Assembly (NCBI RefSeq): GCF_900108485.1
Contig: NZ_FNXF01000016.1
Location: 43,946 to 107,945 of the forward strand
DNA length: 64,000 nucleotides
Direction: 5' to 3'
From: Rheinheimera pacifica
Lineage (GTDB): Bacteria; Pseudomonadota; Gammaproteobacteria; Enterobacterales; Alteromonadaceae
Under the pieces are notes generated by a model. It had not been told where the DNA came from. It did no database searches and was given only the letters and a program-made list of their open reading frames with translations. Positions 45,059 to 55,657 of this stretch are shown here, in pieces (the first letter of the stretch is position 1; every line of letters starts with the position of its first letter). The position numbers and the translations under genes were made by a program.

Positions 45059-46285
45059 CTAAAGGTCAACTAACTTTGTGGCAATCTGCTTCATGGCAGC
45101 TGCAGCTTTGTCGTCCACGCCTCTGTTCATCAGGATAATAAAGCCATCTTTGCTACTGCGGTCAAAATAAAGCGCGGTAAAGACACCTAAGTCTGAACCC
45201 ATATGGCCTGTTAAGCCCATTTCATTGTCTCGCCAGAAAAAACGTTGATTAGCAGAAACTGACTCTGGCAGTTGTAAGCTAAACATTTCGTTATACATAG
45301 CGTCCGACAATAAAGGCCGACCAGCACTATCCTGATTATTCAACAGTGCAACCAGAAACTGACTCAGTTCGCTGATGCTACTGCGAACACCTCCGTCCGG
45401 GTATTGTGGATTACCGAAATGTGGGTAAGGTTTGAAGCTTTTATACTTTGCAGGCGGATCGATATAGCGGCCAATCAGGTAGTTTACGCTTGGCGATTCC
45501 GTATCTGCGCAAAGGAACAAATAAGGTACACATTGTTCTACTTCATAAGGTACTGCCACAGTTTCCAGAGCCACATCATGCAGCAACCAGCTGCTATGGG
45601 GCATCGCCAAAGCCGGAAACACTTTAGCTTTACTGTACTGTGCCAGCGACATGCCCGTCGTAGCTTCGACAAGATAGCCGGCAAGCCCTGCGGCTAAATT
45701 ACTGTACTGGCGTTTTTCACCGGGTAACTGCGGCAAAAAGTGTTCACCTTGCCGGTAATTATCGCCATCAGCTAACAGCAGGCTGGTTAGATGTTGTCCT
45801 AAGGAGATATCTGGATCCTGATTTTCTGCATAGCTGTTGATGTCATAAAAATCGGCAATGCCAGATGAGTGGCTGGCCAGATGGCGCAAGGTTATTTTTT
45901 CCTCTGCAGTATGGGGATTATCAACCTTGAATGGCAAGTAGTTATTAATATCTTGCGCTAAATCGAGCTTACCCTGATCCACCAGTTGCAACAGCACAAG
46001 GCCCATGATGGGTTTGCTGATCGAGGCCAGATTAAATAAGGTGTCTTTGGTTACCGGTGCGCCGGTTTCAATATTGGCTTTGCCATAAGTTTGCAGCAAT
46101 ACCGTCTGACCATTTTTAATCCGCGCAATCGCAAGCCCGGGTATAGCAGCCTCTTCCATCAGGGCAGGTAAGTACAGTTCCAGCTCGGCTATACTTTGGC
46201 TGACGTTTTGCTGCTTCGGCAGCACAAACCATAGTGCGGCTATGGCAAAGAACAGCACTAAGACAAATCCACAGAATTTTTTCAT
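45059..46285 (-). CDS. Serine hydrolase, beta-lactamase/class C-like family
   Basis: This is a protein of about 408 residues with an N-terminal membrane or signal segment (KKFCGFVLVLFFAIAALWFV). The three catalytic motifs of the PBP-like fold are visible: SxxK in NLASISKPIMG, YxN as QYSNLAAGLAG and the KTG-equivalent HMG in TGHMGSD. Such proteins are periplasmic or membrane-anchored esterases or peptidases (EstB/D-aminopeptidase-like). True beta-lactamase activity is not implied. Start is uncertain between 46291 and 46285; the frame extends 50 codons further without a clear site. Confidence 0.88.
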   Translation of the reverse strand: MKKFCGFVLVLFFAIAALWFVLPKQQNVSQSIAELELYLPALMEEAAIPGLAIARIKNGQTVLLQTYGKANIETGAPVTKDTLFNLASISKPIMGLVLLQLVDQGKLDLAQDINNYLPFKVDNPHTAEEKITLRHLASHSSGIADFYDINSYAENQDPDISLGQHLTSLLLADGDNYRQGEHFLPQLPGEKRQYSNLAAGLAGYLVEATTGMSLAQYSKAKVFPALAMPHSSWLLHDVALETVAVPYEVEQCVPYLFLCADTESPSVNYLIGRYIDPPAKYKSFKPYPHFGNPQYPDGGVRSSISELSQFLVALLNNQDSAGRPLLSDAMYNEMFSLQLPESVSANQRFFWRDNEMGLTGHMGSDLGVFTALYFDRSSKDGFIILMNRGVDDKAAAAMKQIATKLVDL

Positions 46286-46474
46286 TCCCATCAATCCTTT
46301 AGTTATAGAAATTAGGGATTTGCAAATGATGCGCCATAGTGGAAATCCACATAAGACATTGAAATTAAACTGATTCATATTTACATCTTGGTGAGATAAG
46401 CAGCGGCTTTCACTATCAGTTAGTGAAAATGCATACAATTGAGGCTGATTTCACCTGCTGGCAATACAATGCGG

Positions 46475-46502
46475 ATAAAAAAGGCGGCCATCAGGCCGCC
46501 TT
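46475..46502 (-). terminator. Rho-independent terminator of pepA-holC-valS operon
   Basis: On the minus strand AAGGCGGCC pairs with GGCCGCCTT around TGAT, followed by six T. This strong terminator lies just past the valS stop. Confidence 0.9.
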
Positions 46503-46525
46503 AGCACTACAAAAACTCGCTTGGT

Positions 46526-49381
46526 TTACAGCGCCGCGATTTCGGCTTGTTGGGCTTGCAGCTTAACCACGGCCTGCTCCAGCTCAGCTTGCTTGGCGCG
46601 CTCTTTTTCCAGCACTGCTTCCGGGGCTTTGGCAACAAAACCTTCGTTGCCCAGCTTGCCTGCCACACGGGCCAGTTCCTGCTGGGTTTTCTCCAGCTGT
46701 TTGGCAATACGGCTAAGCTCGGCGTCTTTATCAATTAAACCGGCCATTGGGATCAGTAAATCCATACTGCCGATTAACTGCGTGGCGCAGGTTGGCGCCG
46801 GCGCATCATCTGACAGCACAGTGATTTGCTCCAGCTTAGCCAGGTTCATCAGGAAGCTCTCGTTTTCGCTTAAGCGGCGCTGCTCTTCGCTGTTCAGATT
46901 GCGCAGCAGTATGCTCAGCGGTTTACCCGGCGCAATATTCATCTCGCCGCGCACGTTACGGATAGCGGTGATCACCGCTTTTAACCACTCCAGATCATTA
47001 GTTGCCGTAGCATCAACCAGGCTGTCATCCACTTGCGGGTAGGCTTGCAGCATAATACTGTCAGCATTGATGTTGGCTAAAGGTTTTACCGATTGCCAGA
47101 TGGTTTCGGTAATAAACGGCATTATCGGGTGCATTAAACGCAGCAGGCTTTCCAGCACGGTAACCAACGTATGGCGGGTAGCGCGTTGCTGGGCTTCATT
47201 ACCTTTGAACAGCACCGGCTTGGTCAGCTCCAGGTACCAGTCACAGAACTGGTTCCAGGTAAATTCATATAAGGCGGTGGCGGCTAAATCAAAGCGGTAG
47301 GTATCAAAGTGCTGCCGCACTTGTTTAACCGTTTGCTGGTACTGCGCCAATATCCATTTATCGGCCAGCGATAACTGCATATCACCGCCGTTAAAGCCGC
47401 AATCCTGACCTTCGGTGTTCATCAGCACGTAGCGGCTGGCGTTCCACAGTTTATTGCAGAAGTTACGGTAGCCCTCTAAACGCTTCATATCCCAGTTAAT
47501 ATCACGCCCGGTAGATGCCAGCGCCGCTAAGGTAAAGCGCAGCGCATCGGTACCACTGGCGCTGATACCGTCAGGGAATTGCTTGCGGGTACGCTCAGCA
47601 ATTTTCTCGGCATCTTTGGGCTGCATCATATTGCTGGTGCGTTTGGCCAGTAACTCGTCCAGCGTAATGCCGTCGATCATATCCAGCGGGTCAACCACGT
47701 TGCCCTTGGATTTTGACATCTTATCGCCGTTTTCATCGCGGATAAGCCCGGTAACATAGACGGTTTTAAACGGCACCTGCGGCTTGCCGTCTTTATCTTT
47801 AATAAAGTGCATGGTCATCATGATCATTCTGGCTACCCAGAAGAAAATAATGTCAAAACCGGTAACCAGCACGTTGGTGGGGTGGAAAGTACGCAGTGCC
47901 TCGGTATCGTCCGGCCAGCCCAGGGTGGAGAAAGTCCACAGTGCCGAGCTGAACCAGGTGTCTAATACGTCATCATCCTGCTTTAACGTTACGCTGTCGG
48001 CTAACTGATGTTTAGCGCGCACTTCAGCTTCATTGCGGCCAACATAGACTTTACCGTTTTGGTCGTACCAGGCCGGAATACGGTGGCCCCACCATAACTG
48101 ACGTGAGATACACCAATCCTGAATGTCGCGCATCCAGCTGTAGTACATGTTTTCGTATTGCTTGGGTACAAATTCAATCTGGCCACTTTCTACCGCTTCA
48201 GTTGCGGTTTTCGCCAGTGGCGCAACCCGCACATACCACTGATCAGTTAACAGCGGTTCAATTACCACGCCGCTACGGTCACCGTACGGCAGGGTGTTGT
48301 TGTGATCTTCTACTTTTTCCAGCAAGCCGGCAGCGTCAAAGGCGGCGACAATAGCTTTACGCGCGGCGTAGCGGTCCAGGCCCTGATACTCTTGTGGAAT
48401 AACGCCAACCAGCGCCGGGTTTAATTCGCCATTGCTGTGGAAGCCTTCGCCTTCGCTACGGATAGTGGCATCCGGTGTCATTACGTTAATCATTGGCAGC
48501 TGATGGCGCTTGCCCACTTCATAGTCGTTAAAATCGTGTGCCGGGGTAATTTTGACGCAGCCGGTGCCTTTTTCCATATCGGCATGCTCATCGGCAACGA
48601 TAGGAATGCGGCGGTTTACCAATGGCAGCAGGATTTCTTTGCCAATCAGTGCCTGATAACGCTCATCTTCCGGGTTAACCGCTACGCCGGTATCACCGAG
48701 CATGGTTTCCGGCCGTGTAGTTGCTACTACCAGATAATTTTTACCATCGGCAGTAACGGCACCATCAGCCAGCGGATAACGCAGGTGCCACATCTGGCCT
48801 TTTTGCTCTTTGTTTTCCACTTCCAGATCAGAGATGGCGGTGTGCAGTTTCGGATCCCAGTTTACCAGGCGCTTGCCGCGGTAAATCAGCTCGTCGTCAT
48901 ACAAACGAACAAACACTTCCTGCACTGCATTGGATAAGCCTTCATCCATGGTAAAGCGCTCGCGCTGCCAGTCTACCGAGTTGCCTAAACGGCGCATCTG
49001 CGAGGTAATAGTGCCGCCGGACTCTTCCTTCCACTGCCAGACTTTTTCAATAAACGCATCGCGGCCCAGTTGGTGACGGCCCGGTAAGCCTTCTGCCGCC
49101 AGCTTACGCTCTACCACCATTTGCGTAGCAATACCGGCGTGGTCGGTACCTACCTGCCACAGGGTGTTTTTACCCTGCATACGCTGGTAGCGGGTAAGGG
49201 CGTCCATAATGGTTTGCTGAAAGGCATGGCCCATATGCAGGCTGCCGGTAACATTTGGCGGCGGGATCATAATGCAGTAGTTGCCGTTACTTTCATCGCC
49301 GTGTGGCGCAAAGTAGCCTTTAGCCTGCCATGCGTTATACATCGCCTGTTCTATTTCACTGGGGTTAAACGTTTTTTCCAT
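46526..49381 (-). CDS. valS: Valine--tRNA ligase
   Basis: This 951-residue class I aminoacyl-tRNA synthetase has the usual length. The HIGH signature is HMGH in [15 protein letters not shown] and the KMSKS signature is in [14 protein letters not shown]. The editing (CP1) domain lies between them, with [19 protein letters not shown]. The last 70 residues form the C-terminal coiled coil that holds tRNA-Val. It is the last gene of pepA-holC-valS, 14 bases after holC, the conserved gammaproteobacterial order. Confidence 0.98.
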   Translation of the reverse strand: MEKTFNPSEIEQAMYNAWQAKGYFAPHGDESNGNYCIMIPPPNVTGSLHMGHAFQQTIMDALTRYQRMQGKNTLWQVGTDHAGIATQMVVERKLAAEGLPGRHQLGRDAFIEKVWQWKEESGGTITSQMRRLGNSVDWQRERFTMDEGLSNAVQEVFVRLYDDELIYRGKRLVNWDPKLHTAISDLEVENKEQKGQMWHLRYPLADGAVTADGKNYLVVATTRPETMLGDTGVAVNPEDERYQALIGKEILLPLVNRRIPIVADEHADMEKGTGCVKITPAHDFNDYEVGKRHQLPMINVMTPDATIRSEGEGFHSNGELNPALVGVIPQEYQGLDRYAARKAIVAAFDAAGLLEKVEDHNNTLPYGDRSGVVIEPLLTDQWYVRVAPLAKTATEAVESGQIEFVPKQYENMYYSWMRDIQDWCISRQLWWGHRIPAWYDQNGKVYVGRNEAEVRAKHQLADSVTLKQDDDVLDTWFSSALWTFSTLGWPDDTEALRTFHPTNVLVTGFDIIFFWVARMIMMTMHFIKDKDGKPQVPFKTVYVTGLIRDENGDKMSKSKGNVVDPLDMIDGITLDELLAKRTSNMMQPKDAEKIAERTRKQFPDGISASGTDALRFTLAALASTGRDINWDMKRLEGYRNFCNKLWNASRYVLMNTEGQDCGFNGGDMQLSLADKWILAQYQQTVKQVRQHFDTYRFDLAATALYEFTWNQFCDWYLELTKPVLFKGNEAQQRATRHTLVTVLESLLRLMHPIMPFITETIWQSVKPLANINADSIMLQAYPQVDDSLVDATATNDLEWLKAVITAIRNVRGEMNIAPGKPLSILLRNLNSEEQRRLSENESFLMNLAKLEQITVLSDDAPAPTCATQLIGSMDLLIPMAGLIDKDAELSRIAKQLEKTQQELARVAGKLGNEGFVAKAPEAVLEKERAKQAELEQAVVKLQAQQAEIAAL

Positions 49382-49395
49382 GATAGTACCTGTGC

Positions 49396-49854
49396 TCAGC
49401 CGGCGTTAACGGTTTGCGGGTTAACGCCCAGCTGACGATATTGCTTAAAACGCTCCCGCGCCTGCACTTTTAGTTGCTCGGCGGCGGGAACAAATTCGAT
49501 GATTTGGCTAAAGCGGTTGGCAAAAGCCGGGATCTCAGTGGCTAAATTAATCAGCACCTGGCGGTTTTGCCGTGGCGCCTGCCAGCTTATTTCTACCGGT
49601 GCGCCGTATTTCGGGCCTTCACCGCTTAAGTTATGCGGTACAAAGCGCTGCGCATCAAACTGCCATAGCAGTTCGTCAAACGCTTCGGCCTGTTGCTGGT
49701 CGGCAGTATAAACGAAAACCCGCTGCTTGGCGCGGTACAAGTCGGCACAAAGCTGGCAGGCTAAAGTAAAATGAGCTGGCGTGGTGCTCAGCTCATTTTG
49801 TATCGCTTGATTTTCTGCCGGCGTGTCGCTTAGCAGATAAAAGCTAACTTGCAT
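49396..49854 (-). CDS. holC: DNA polymerase III chi subunit
   Basis: This 152-residue protein matches HolC: opening [10 protein letters not shown], the middle [20 protein letters not shown] and the DNA-polymerase-clamp-loader segment [20 protein letters not shown]. Chi links the clamp loader (through psi) to SSB. Its ATG overlaps the stop of pepA, so translation is coupled. Confidence 0.95.
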   Translation of the reverse strand: MQVSFYLLSDTPAENQAIQNELSTTPAHFTLACQLCADLYRAKQRVFVYTADQQQAEAFDELLWQFDAQRFVPHNLSGEGPKYGAPVEISWQAPRQNRQVLINLATEIPAFANRFSQIIEFVPAAEQLKVQARERFKQYRQLGVNPQTVNAG

Positions 49855-51362
49855 TAATGATCCTGCTGCTGGCCAACCCGGTTAATTAAAAACTGAGTTA
49901 GCAAAGGCACTGGCCGGCCGGTGCTGCCTTTATCTTTGCCGCCACTGCGCCAGGCTGTACCGGCAATATCCAGGTGCGCCCAGTTATATTTGCGGGTAAA
50001 GCGCGATAAAAAGCAGGCTGCAGTAATAGTACCGGCGGCGCGGCCACCTAAGTTACTAAAATCGGCAAAGGGGCTTTCCAGTTGGTCCTGATAATCATCC
50101 CACAGTGGCAGGCGCCAGGCGCGATCCCCACTTTGCTCAGAGGCATTTAAAATTTCATGCGCCAACGGGTTATGGTTACTCAGTAAGCCGGTAGCGTGTT
50201 TACCCAGCGCAATAACGCAGGCACCGGTTAATGTAGCCACGTCTATTACCAGCTCGGGGTCAAAACGCTCAACATAGGTTAACGCATCGCACAATACCAG
50301 CCGGCCTTCAGCGTCGGTGTTTAATACTTCCACCGTCTGGCCAGACATGGTAGTTAAAATATCACCCGGCCGGTAGGCGTTAGCGTCCGGCATGTTCTCC
50401 GCTGCCGCCAATACGGCCACAATGTTCACCGGCAGGTTAAGCTGCACTACGGCATGCATGGTACCCAGCACAGAGGCGGCGCCACACATATCATATTTCA
50501 TTTCGTCCATGCCATCGCCCGGTTTTAAACTGATACCGCCGGAGTCGAAAGTTAAGCCTTTACCTACCAGTACCACCGGCGCGCTGTCGTTACCGGCGCC
50601 GTTGTACTTAATAACGGCCATGCGCGGGCCGTTGACTGAGCCACGGCCAACCGCCAGGTAAGAATTCATGCCATGCGCGGCCAGCTCTTCCGGGCCTAAC
50701 ACATCGACACTGATTTTGGCTGAGCTTTCGGCCAGCAACAGCGCCTGATCGGCCAGATATTGCGGCGTACAGATATTTGGCGGCATATTGCCGACGTCTT
50801 TACATTGTTTAATACCTGCAGCTATAGCTAAGCCATGCTCTACTGCTTTTTCGCCAATGGTCAGATCGCGCCGGGTGGGTACATTAAATACAATTTTGCG
50901 CAGCGGACGGCGGGTTTCATCTTTTTTGCTTTTTAAGCGATCAAATACGTACAGGCAGTCTTGTGTGGTTTCCACCGCGTGGCGCACTTTCCAGTAGGTG
51001 TCGCGGCCTTTTACGTGTAATTCAGATAAAAAGCATACTGCTTCCATTGAACCGGTTTCGTTTAAGGTACTGATGGTTTTGGCAATAATCTGCCGGTACT
51101 GGCGTTCGTCCAGCTCTCGTTCTTTGCCGCAGCCTACTAATAATACACGTTCGCTCAGTACGTTAGGCACATGGTGCAGTAACAACATCTGGCCGGGCTT
51201 GCCTTCCAAATCACCACGGCGCAGCAAGTTGCTGATATATCCTTCACTGATTTTATCCAGTTGTTCTGCTACGGCGGAAAGACGGCGTGGCTCGTACACG
51301 CCAACCACAATGCATGCACTGCGTTGTTTTTCCGGACTTCCGCTTTTTACGCTGAACTCCAT
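49854..51362 (-). CDS. pepA: Leucyl aminopeptidase (cytosol aminopeptidase)
   Basis: This is a 502-residue M17 metallopeptidase. The catalytic domain has [17 protein letters not shown] (Lys and metal-binding Asp), [13 protein letters not shown] and the signature [14 protein letters not shown]. In E. coli PepA also binds DNA in carAB control and Xer recombination. It is the first gene of pepA-holC-valS and divergent from lptF across 183 bases. Confidence 0.97.
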   Translation of the reverse strand: MEFSVKSGSPEKQRSACIVVGVYEPRRLSAVAEQLDKISEGYISNLLRRGDLEGKPGQMLLLHHVPNVLSERVLLVGCGKERELDERQYRQIIAKTISTLNETGSMEAVCFLSELHVKGRDTYWKVRHAVETTQDCLYVFDRLKSKKDETRRPLRKIVFNVPTRRDLTIGEKAVEHGLAIAAGIKQCKDVGNMPPNICTPQYLADQALLLAESSAKISVDVLGPEELAAHGMNSYLAVGRGSVNGPRMAVIKYNGAGNDSAPVVLVGKGLTFDSGGISLKPGDGMDEMKYDMCGAASVLGTMHAVVQLNLPVNIVAVLAAAENMPDANAYRPGDILTTMSGQTVEVLNTDAEGRLVLCDALTYVERFDPELVIDVATLTGACVIALGKHATGLLSNHNPLAHEILNASEQSGDRAWRLPLWDDYQDQLESPFADFSNLGGRAAGTITAACFLSRFTRKYNWAHLDIAGTAWRSGGKDKGSTGRPVPLLTQFLINRVGQQQDH

Positions 51363-51545
51363 ACTAACTCCTGATTCTAATAGACTGTGCTAACATAACC
51401 TGCACATATATGGCCAAATTCTACCGTGAATTTATAAAAAAGCTCGGTTTTCTAAGCCGTTTGGTCGATAATAATTGCTATAAATATCAAGTTTACTGAA
51501 AAATCGCCAGGGTTCCAGCAAAAAGGCAGGTTTTTAGGGGGCGTT

Positions 51546-52649
51546 TTGATCATTTTTCGTTACCTGTTAGCTGAGGTATTTAAGTCACAGCTGGCGGTAT
51601 TTGTCATTCTGATGACCATTATCATTAGCCAGCGCTTTGTCAAAATTCTGGCCGATGCATCTGAAGGTGAACTTCCTGGGCAACTGGTTATGAGCATAGT
51701 TGCGCTGAAATTACCGCAACTGGCCGTGATTATTCTGCCACTCAGTGCCTTTGTTGGCATATTGGTAGCCTATGGCCGCGTATATGCCGACAGTGAAATG
51801 ACAGTACTGCACGCCACCGGCGTAAGCGAATGGTATGTTACCCGCCTTACGTTATTACTTTCGCTAGTGCTGGCTGTCGTAGCTGGCGCTGTGACTTTGT
51901 ATCTCAGCCCCTGGGCCACCGAGCAGGAATACCGCCTGCTGGAAAAAGCCGATGCCAATGCCGGGTTAATCTCTCTGGTGCCGGGGCGGTTTCAGCATAC
52001 GTCAAACGAAAATGCAGTGATCTTTGTCCAAAGCATTAGCCGTGACAATGGCGAGTTACAAAAAGTGTTTGTGGCACAAAATAATGCCCGCGATACCCTG
52101 GGTGACCATTCTATCGTGTATGCCATGTCAGGTAATGTTAAGGAAGACATCAGTGGCGCCCAGATGATGCAGCTTGAACAAGGCCGCCGTTATGCAGGTG
52201 ATGTGAAATCACCGGCCTTTGAAATTACCGAATTTGGCCGTTACCAGATCCAGATCCGCGAACAGGAGGTAGAGCAACGCCGGCGTAAGCTTGGCAGCCT
52301 GCCAACCTCCGAGCTATATGGCATGGACAGCAATGAAGCTATTGCCGAATGGCACTGGCGTATTGCCATTCCGTTATCGATTCCGTTGCTGGCGTTAATC
52401 GCGGTACCGTTAAGCCGGGTTAATCCGCGTCAGGGTAAGTTTGGCCGCTTATTGCCCGCCTTGCTGCTGTATCTGGGTTATTACTCTTTACTGATTATCG
52501 CCCGCTCAGCACTGGAAGACGGCAAAATTCCGCCTGCGTTAGGTATGTGGTGGCTGCACTTGAGTGCCTTAGTGGTAGGGGTAGTGTTAATTATGCGCCA
52601 TCGTTCCAGTGCACAACGTTTTCAAGCCTGGTTAGCGGGTAGAACTTAA
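51546..52649 (+). CDS. lptF: LPS export ABC transporter permease LptF
   Basis: This 367-residue inner-membrane protein has six helices around a periplasmic beta-jellyroll. The N-terminus IIFRYLLAEVFKSQLAVFVI and the coupling region VLHATGVSEWYVTRL match LptF. The start codon is TTG at 51546, placed about 5 bases after a strong AGGGGG site; no ATG fits, and the homologous N-terminus begins there. With LptG and LptB it extracts LPS from the inner membrane into the LptC-A-D bridge. It is followed by lptG after a single base. Confidence 0.95.
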   Translation: MIIFRYLLAEVFKSQLAVFVILMTIIISQRFVKILADASEGELPGQLVMSIVALKLPQLAVIILPLSAFVGILVAYGRVYADSEMTVLHATGVSEWYVTRLTLLLSLVLAVVAGAVTLYLSPWATEQEYRLLEKADANAGLISLVPGRFQHTSNENAVIFVQSISRDNGELQKVFVAQNNARDTLGDHSIVYAMSGNVKEDISGAQMMQLEQGRRYAGDVKSPAFEITEFGRYQIQIREQEVEQRRRKLGSLPTSELYGMDSNEAIAEWHWRIAIPLSIPLLALIAVPLSRVNPRQGKFGRLLPALLLYLGYYSLLIIARSALEDGKIPPALGMWWLHLSALVVGVVLIMRHRSSAQRFQAWLAGRT

Positions 52650-52650
52650 C

Positions 52651-53718
52651 ATGCTGAAAATTATTGATATCTATATCGGCCGCACTATTTTAACCACCAC
52701 AATGCTGGCATTAAGTGTGTTGCTGGTTATTTCGGCCATGTTTAAATTTATTGATCAGATGCGATCTGTGGGCCGGGGTTACTACGACATGGTACACGCC
52801 GCGCTGTTTACGCTTTACAGCGTACCCGGTGATTTGGTCACTTTTTTCCCTATGGCCGCATTAATCGGCGGTTTAATTGGCCTTGGTATGCTGGCCAGCA
52901 ACAGTGAGCTGGTGGTTATGCAGGCCGCAGGTTTGTCGCGCTTTAACATTATCAGCTCAGTGATGAAAACCTCTGTCATCATGATGCTTATTGTTATGGC
53001 AGTGGCCGAATGGGGTGCGCCAATCAGCGATCGTGCCGCCCGTGAGCTGCGCACTAAAGCTATTTCAGACGGTAACCTGTTTGCTGCGCAACAAGGTATA
53101 TGGGCCAAAGACGGCGATCAGTTTGTTAACATAGGCAAAGTAGATGACCTGGGCAACCTGACCGATGTGATTATTTATCAGTTTGATACCGATCTTAAAC
53201 TGGTGTCTATCGTCAGCGCAGATAGCGCGGTATATCGCAACGATGCCTGGCAGTTACAGCAAGTGGTACGGCAGGACTTTACTGCCGACAGAATACTAAA
53301 ACAGTTAGCACCACAGCAAAGCTGGCGTTCATCATTAACACCCGACAAACTGAGCGTGGTTACCATAAAGCCGGAAATGCTGTCACTAACCGGCCTGAAT
53401 GATTATGTCGACTATCTGCAACAGAACGCTCAGGAATCCAGCCGCTATGAACTGGCATTCTGGCGTAAAGCCCTGCAACCACTAACTATAGCCGCCATGC
53501 TGTTAATGGCACTGTCGTTTATTTTCGGCCCGTTAAGAAGCGTAACCATGGCTGCAAGAGTGTTGATGGGTATTCTTACCGGCTTTGCGTTTTATATGAG
53601 CAACGAAGTATTCGGCCCGGTAGCTCTGGTGTATCAGCTCCCCCCACTGGCTGGCGCCATGGTGCCCAGCCTGCTGTTTATCGGGCTATCGGTGTATTTT
53701 ATGCGAAAGAAAGTCTGA
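52651..53718 (+). CDS. lptG: LPS export ABC transporter permease LptG
   Basis: This 355-residue protein is the partner permease of LptF: opening IIDIYIGRTILTTTMLALSV, coupling helix ELVVMQAAGLSRFNIISSV, a periplasmic jellyroll (about 140-260) and C-terminal helices. It is separated from lptF by one base and ends at a bidirectional terminator. Divergence from pepA is the standard gammaproteobacterial layout. Confidence 0.96.
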   Translation: MLKIIDIYIGRTILTTTMLALSVLLVISAMFKFIDQMRSVGRGYYDMVHAALFTLYSVPGDLVTFFPMAALIGGLIGLGMLASNSELVVMQAAGLSRFNIISSVMKTSVIMMLIVMAVAEWGAPISDRAARELRTKAISDGNLFAAQQGIWAKDGDQFVNIGKVDDLGNLTDVIIYQFDTDLKLVSIVSADSAVYRNDAWQLQQVVRQDFTADRILKQLAPQQSWRSSLTPDKLSVVTIKPEMLSLTGLNDYVDYLQQNAQESSRYELAFWRKALQPLTIAAMLLMALSFIFGPLRSVTMAARVLMGILTGFAFYMSNEVFGPVALVYQLPPLAGAMVPSLLFIGLSVYFMRKKV

Positions 53719-53732
53719 TTGGTTTAACAAAA

Positions 53733-53752
53733 CAGCCCTAACGGGCTGCTTT
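53733..53752. terminator. Bidirectional terminator between lptG and the RDD gene
   Basis: CAGCCC-TAAC-GGGCTG is flanked by A-rich sequence on the left and T-rich on the right. It overlaps the last codons of the convergent RDD gene. Confidence 0.8.
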
Positions 53753-54235
53753 GTGCAGGTTTAACAGTTTACTTTGCTCTTTGGTCAGCACTACTACCTG
53801 GGTATTGCTTAGCTGATCCTGCAACGCCAGGCCTTTACCCCAGCGCAACCATAGCCAGAAATTACCCAGCCCCAACAACGCCGTAACAGCACGTACTAAC
53901 GCCTGTTTAAAACTGATAGCTGCTCCATCCTGTTGTACCAGAAATAAGCGCCAGGCACGCATGCCCAGCGTTTGGCCACCTTTGTACCAAAAATACAGAT
54001 AAAACCAGAAAAACCACAATACAGAATACAACTGAAACCAGATTTTATGCCGGGTAATAAAATCGGCATGATCGGTATAGTTAGCCAGCGAAATAACACC
54101 CACACTGTTTAACAGTGCCACTAGCAACAACGCCAACGCCATGGCCGCCATCCACAGTGCAGCCAGAATTAACCAGTCATACATAATAGCCGCCAGACGG
54201 CGAATTAAACCCGCACGGGGTGCATTAGCAAACAT
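53738..54235 (-). CDS. RDD family membrane protein
   Basis: This is a protein of about 165 residues. It begins ANAPRAGLIRRLAAIMYDWL, the RDD signature (Arg, then Asp in the first helix). A second helix pair follows, with YFWYKGGQTLGMRAWRLFLV, the usual loop of the family. It has three or four membrane helices. RDD proteins are proposed cation or Na+/H+ transport-related membrane proteins, but most are uncharacterised. Start at 54235 is preferred; a longer frame begins at 54280. Confidence 0.88.
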   Translation of the reverse strand: MFANAPRAGLIRRLAAIMYDWLILAALWMAAMALALLLVALLNSVGVISLANYTDHADFITRHKIWFQLYSVLWFFWFYLYFWYKGGQTLGMRAWRLFLVQQDGAAISFKQALVRAVTALLGLGNFWLWLRWGKGLALQDQLSNTQVVVLTKEQSKLLNLHKAAR

Positions 54236-54395
54236 AACGTCGTCCGATAATAAAAACCGCGCAAGTGTAACATGCAGCAACGCTTTTTCGAAGCTGCTGC
54301 AATTTTGTGCAACTGAAAGCCCGGCGGATAAATTCGCTTGCGCATCGCCATTCGCATCGTATAATGCAGGCGTTTACCTCAAAATATCCCTCAGT

Positions 54396-54435
54396 GCCTG
54401 GGTGGCGAAATCGGTAGACGCAGCGGATTCAAAAT
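54396..54435 (+). pseudogene. 5' half of tRNA-Leu(CAA), truncated
   Basis: The first 40 bases of a tRNA-Leu, through the anticodon loop TTCAAAA, are present with two differences from the complete gene 178 bases downstream. Homology then stops in the 3' anticodon stem. It is not functional. It may be the remnant of a tandem tRNA pair or an integration scar. Confidence 0.85.
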
Positions 54436-54573
54436 GCAACGCGTCTTAGATTGAGGTAGACATAACTTATTGATTAGTCTACAATTAAAAAGTTATCAGC
54501 GCTAAAAGCAGCTTGTAAAGTTTTGTAAAGTCCTGTAACTAGCTTAGTTACAAGATAAAAAGTCCTCTCAAAT

Positions 54574-54660
54574 GCCTGGGTGGCGAAATTGGTAGACGCA
54601 GTGGATTCAAAATCCACCGTTGGCGACAACGTGCCGGTTCGAGTCCGGCCCTAGGCACCA
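54574..54660 (+). tRNA. tRNA-Leu(CAA)
   Basis: This is an 87-base complete tRNA. The acceptor is GCCTGGG/CCTAGGC (one G-U pair), the D arm has GGTAGACGC, the anticodon stem is GTGGA/TCCAC with CAA at 54608-54610, a long variable arm typical of leucine follows, the T arm is GCCGG-TTCGAGT-CCGGC, and CCA is encoded. It is the likely attachment locus of the island that follows. Confidence 0.97.
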
Positions 54661-54824
54661 TAAATTCTTATTTAGCCCGAATGTTTACTTCCCCATTGAT
54701 CCAAATATCTAATATTCGAATCGACCGTCAGCTAAGAGCGAGAAGCGGTCATTAGTAGTTCGAGAAATTTTACATCGTATTGATATACTAATGTCATGAA
54801 GTAGGCTGATTTTGTGGTTATACG

Positions 54825-55202
54825 ATGAAAACGATAGGTAAGTTGGCTAAAGAACTTGATTTAGGCTTAGAAACTATACGGTTTTATGAGCGAGAAGGCC
54901 TAATAAAGCAGCCCCAAAAACCTCAAAATGGTTATCGGGTGTATGACGACTCAATCACCAAGCAATTACAATTCATTTGTAAGGCTAAAGCACTTGGCTT
55001 TACTCTAAAGGAAGTAGCGTCTTTGATGTCAATGGATGGCGATTGTGCCAAAGTTGAATCTCTAGGTTTGCAGAAACTGAGCTTAATTCAAAGTAAGATA
55101 GCTGACCTTCAACGCTTAGAAGTCGTCATAAAAGAAATGACTAATTCATGCCGCAACAATAACGACCAATCTCACTGCCCAATAATCGATTCGCTAAAAT
55201 AG
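54825..55202 (+). CDS. merR: MerR-type mercury-responsive regulator
   Basis: This 125-residue MerR-family activator has an N-terminal winged helix (TIGKLAKELDLGLETIRFYE) and a dimerisation coiled coil. The three Hg(II)-binding cysteines of true MerR are conserved in position: C74 (GDCAKVE), C109 and C118 (C-x8-C). It is encoded in the same direction as its target; the operator lies just downstream, before merC, instead of in a divergent intergenic region as in Tn21. Composition is AT-rich relative to the core genes. Confidence 0.9.
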   Translation: MKTIGKLAKELDLGLETIRFYEREGLIKQPQKPQNGYRVYDDSITKQLQFICKAKALGFTLKEVASLMSMDGDCAKVESLGLQKLSLIQSKIADLQRLEVVIKEMTNSCRNNNDQSHCPIIDSLK

Positions 55203-55204
55203 CA

Positions 55205-55236
55205 TTGACTCCGTACCTATCTACGGAGTTTACACT
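55205..55236 (+). promoter_or_regulatory. MerR operator-promoter for merC
   Basis: TTGACT (-35, 55205-55210) and a TTACAC/TACACT -10 are separated by a long 19-20 base spacer. A perfect 8-base dyad ACTCCGTA/TACGGAGT (55208-55215, 55222-55229) fills the spacer. Over-long spacing filled by a dyad is the hallmark of MerR-activated promoters. Confidence 0.9.
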
Positions 55237-55267
55237 CAAGTCATTCAAATAATGTTAGACGTTAAAA

Positions 55268-55657
55268 ATGATTAATAAGATTTTAGATAAAGTTGGCTCA
55301 GGTGGTGTTTGGCTTGCAGCCCTCAGTTGTACGGGGTGTTTCCCTGCTCTCGGTTCATTAGCATCAGCATTGGGATTAGGCTTTCTCTCTCACTTTGAGG
55401 GGATTGCTGTAAATACCTTGTTACCTATATTTGCAACTTTGGCGTTGTTGGTAAATTTGTATAACTGGTATAAAAACCAAAATCATACGAGAGGTACTCT
55501 TGGAGTTATTGGGCCTATAGCTGTTTTGTTAACCCTCTATCCACTATGGCAATATGACTGGAGCACTTATTTGTTCTATGTGGGTATTTGTTTGATGATT
55601 GTAATGTCCGTATTGGACATTGTTAAACCTTTGAAGGAGCAAACATGCGAGGTATAG
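55268..55657 (+). CDS. merC: MerC-type mercury transport membrane protein
   Basis: This 129-residue, four-helix inner-membrane protein has the metal-binding pair C21/C24 in SCTGCFPALGSLASALGLGF, characteristic of MerC. MerC carries Hg(II) into the cytoplasm. It lies directly behind the MerR operator and overlaps the next small gene by 13 bases. No merT, merP or merA is nearby, which is unusual because uptake normally feeds the MerA reductase. Confidence 0.88.
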   Translation: MINKILDKVGSGGVWLAALSCTGCFPALGSLASALGLGFLSHFEGIAVNTLLPIFATLALLVNLYNWYKNQNHTRGTLGVIGPIAVLLTLYPLWQYDWSTYLFYVGICLMIVMSVLDIVKPLKEQTCEV

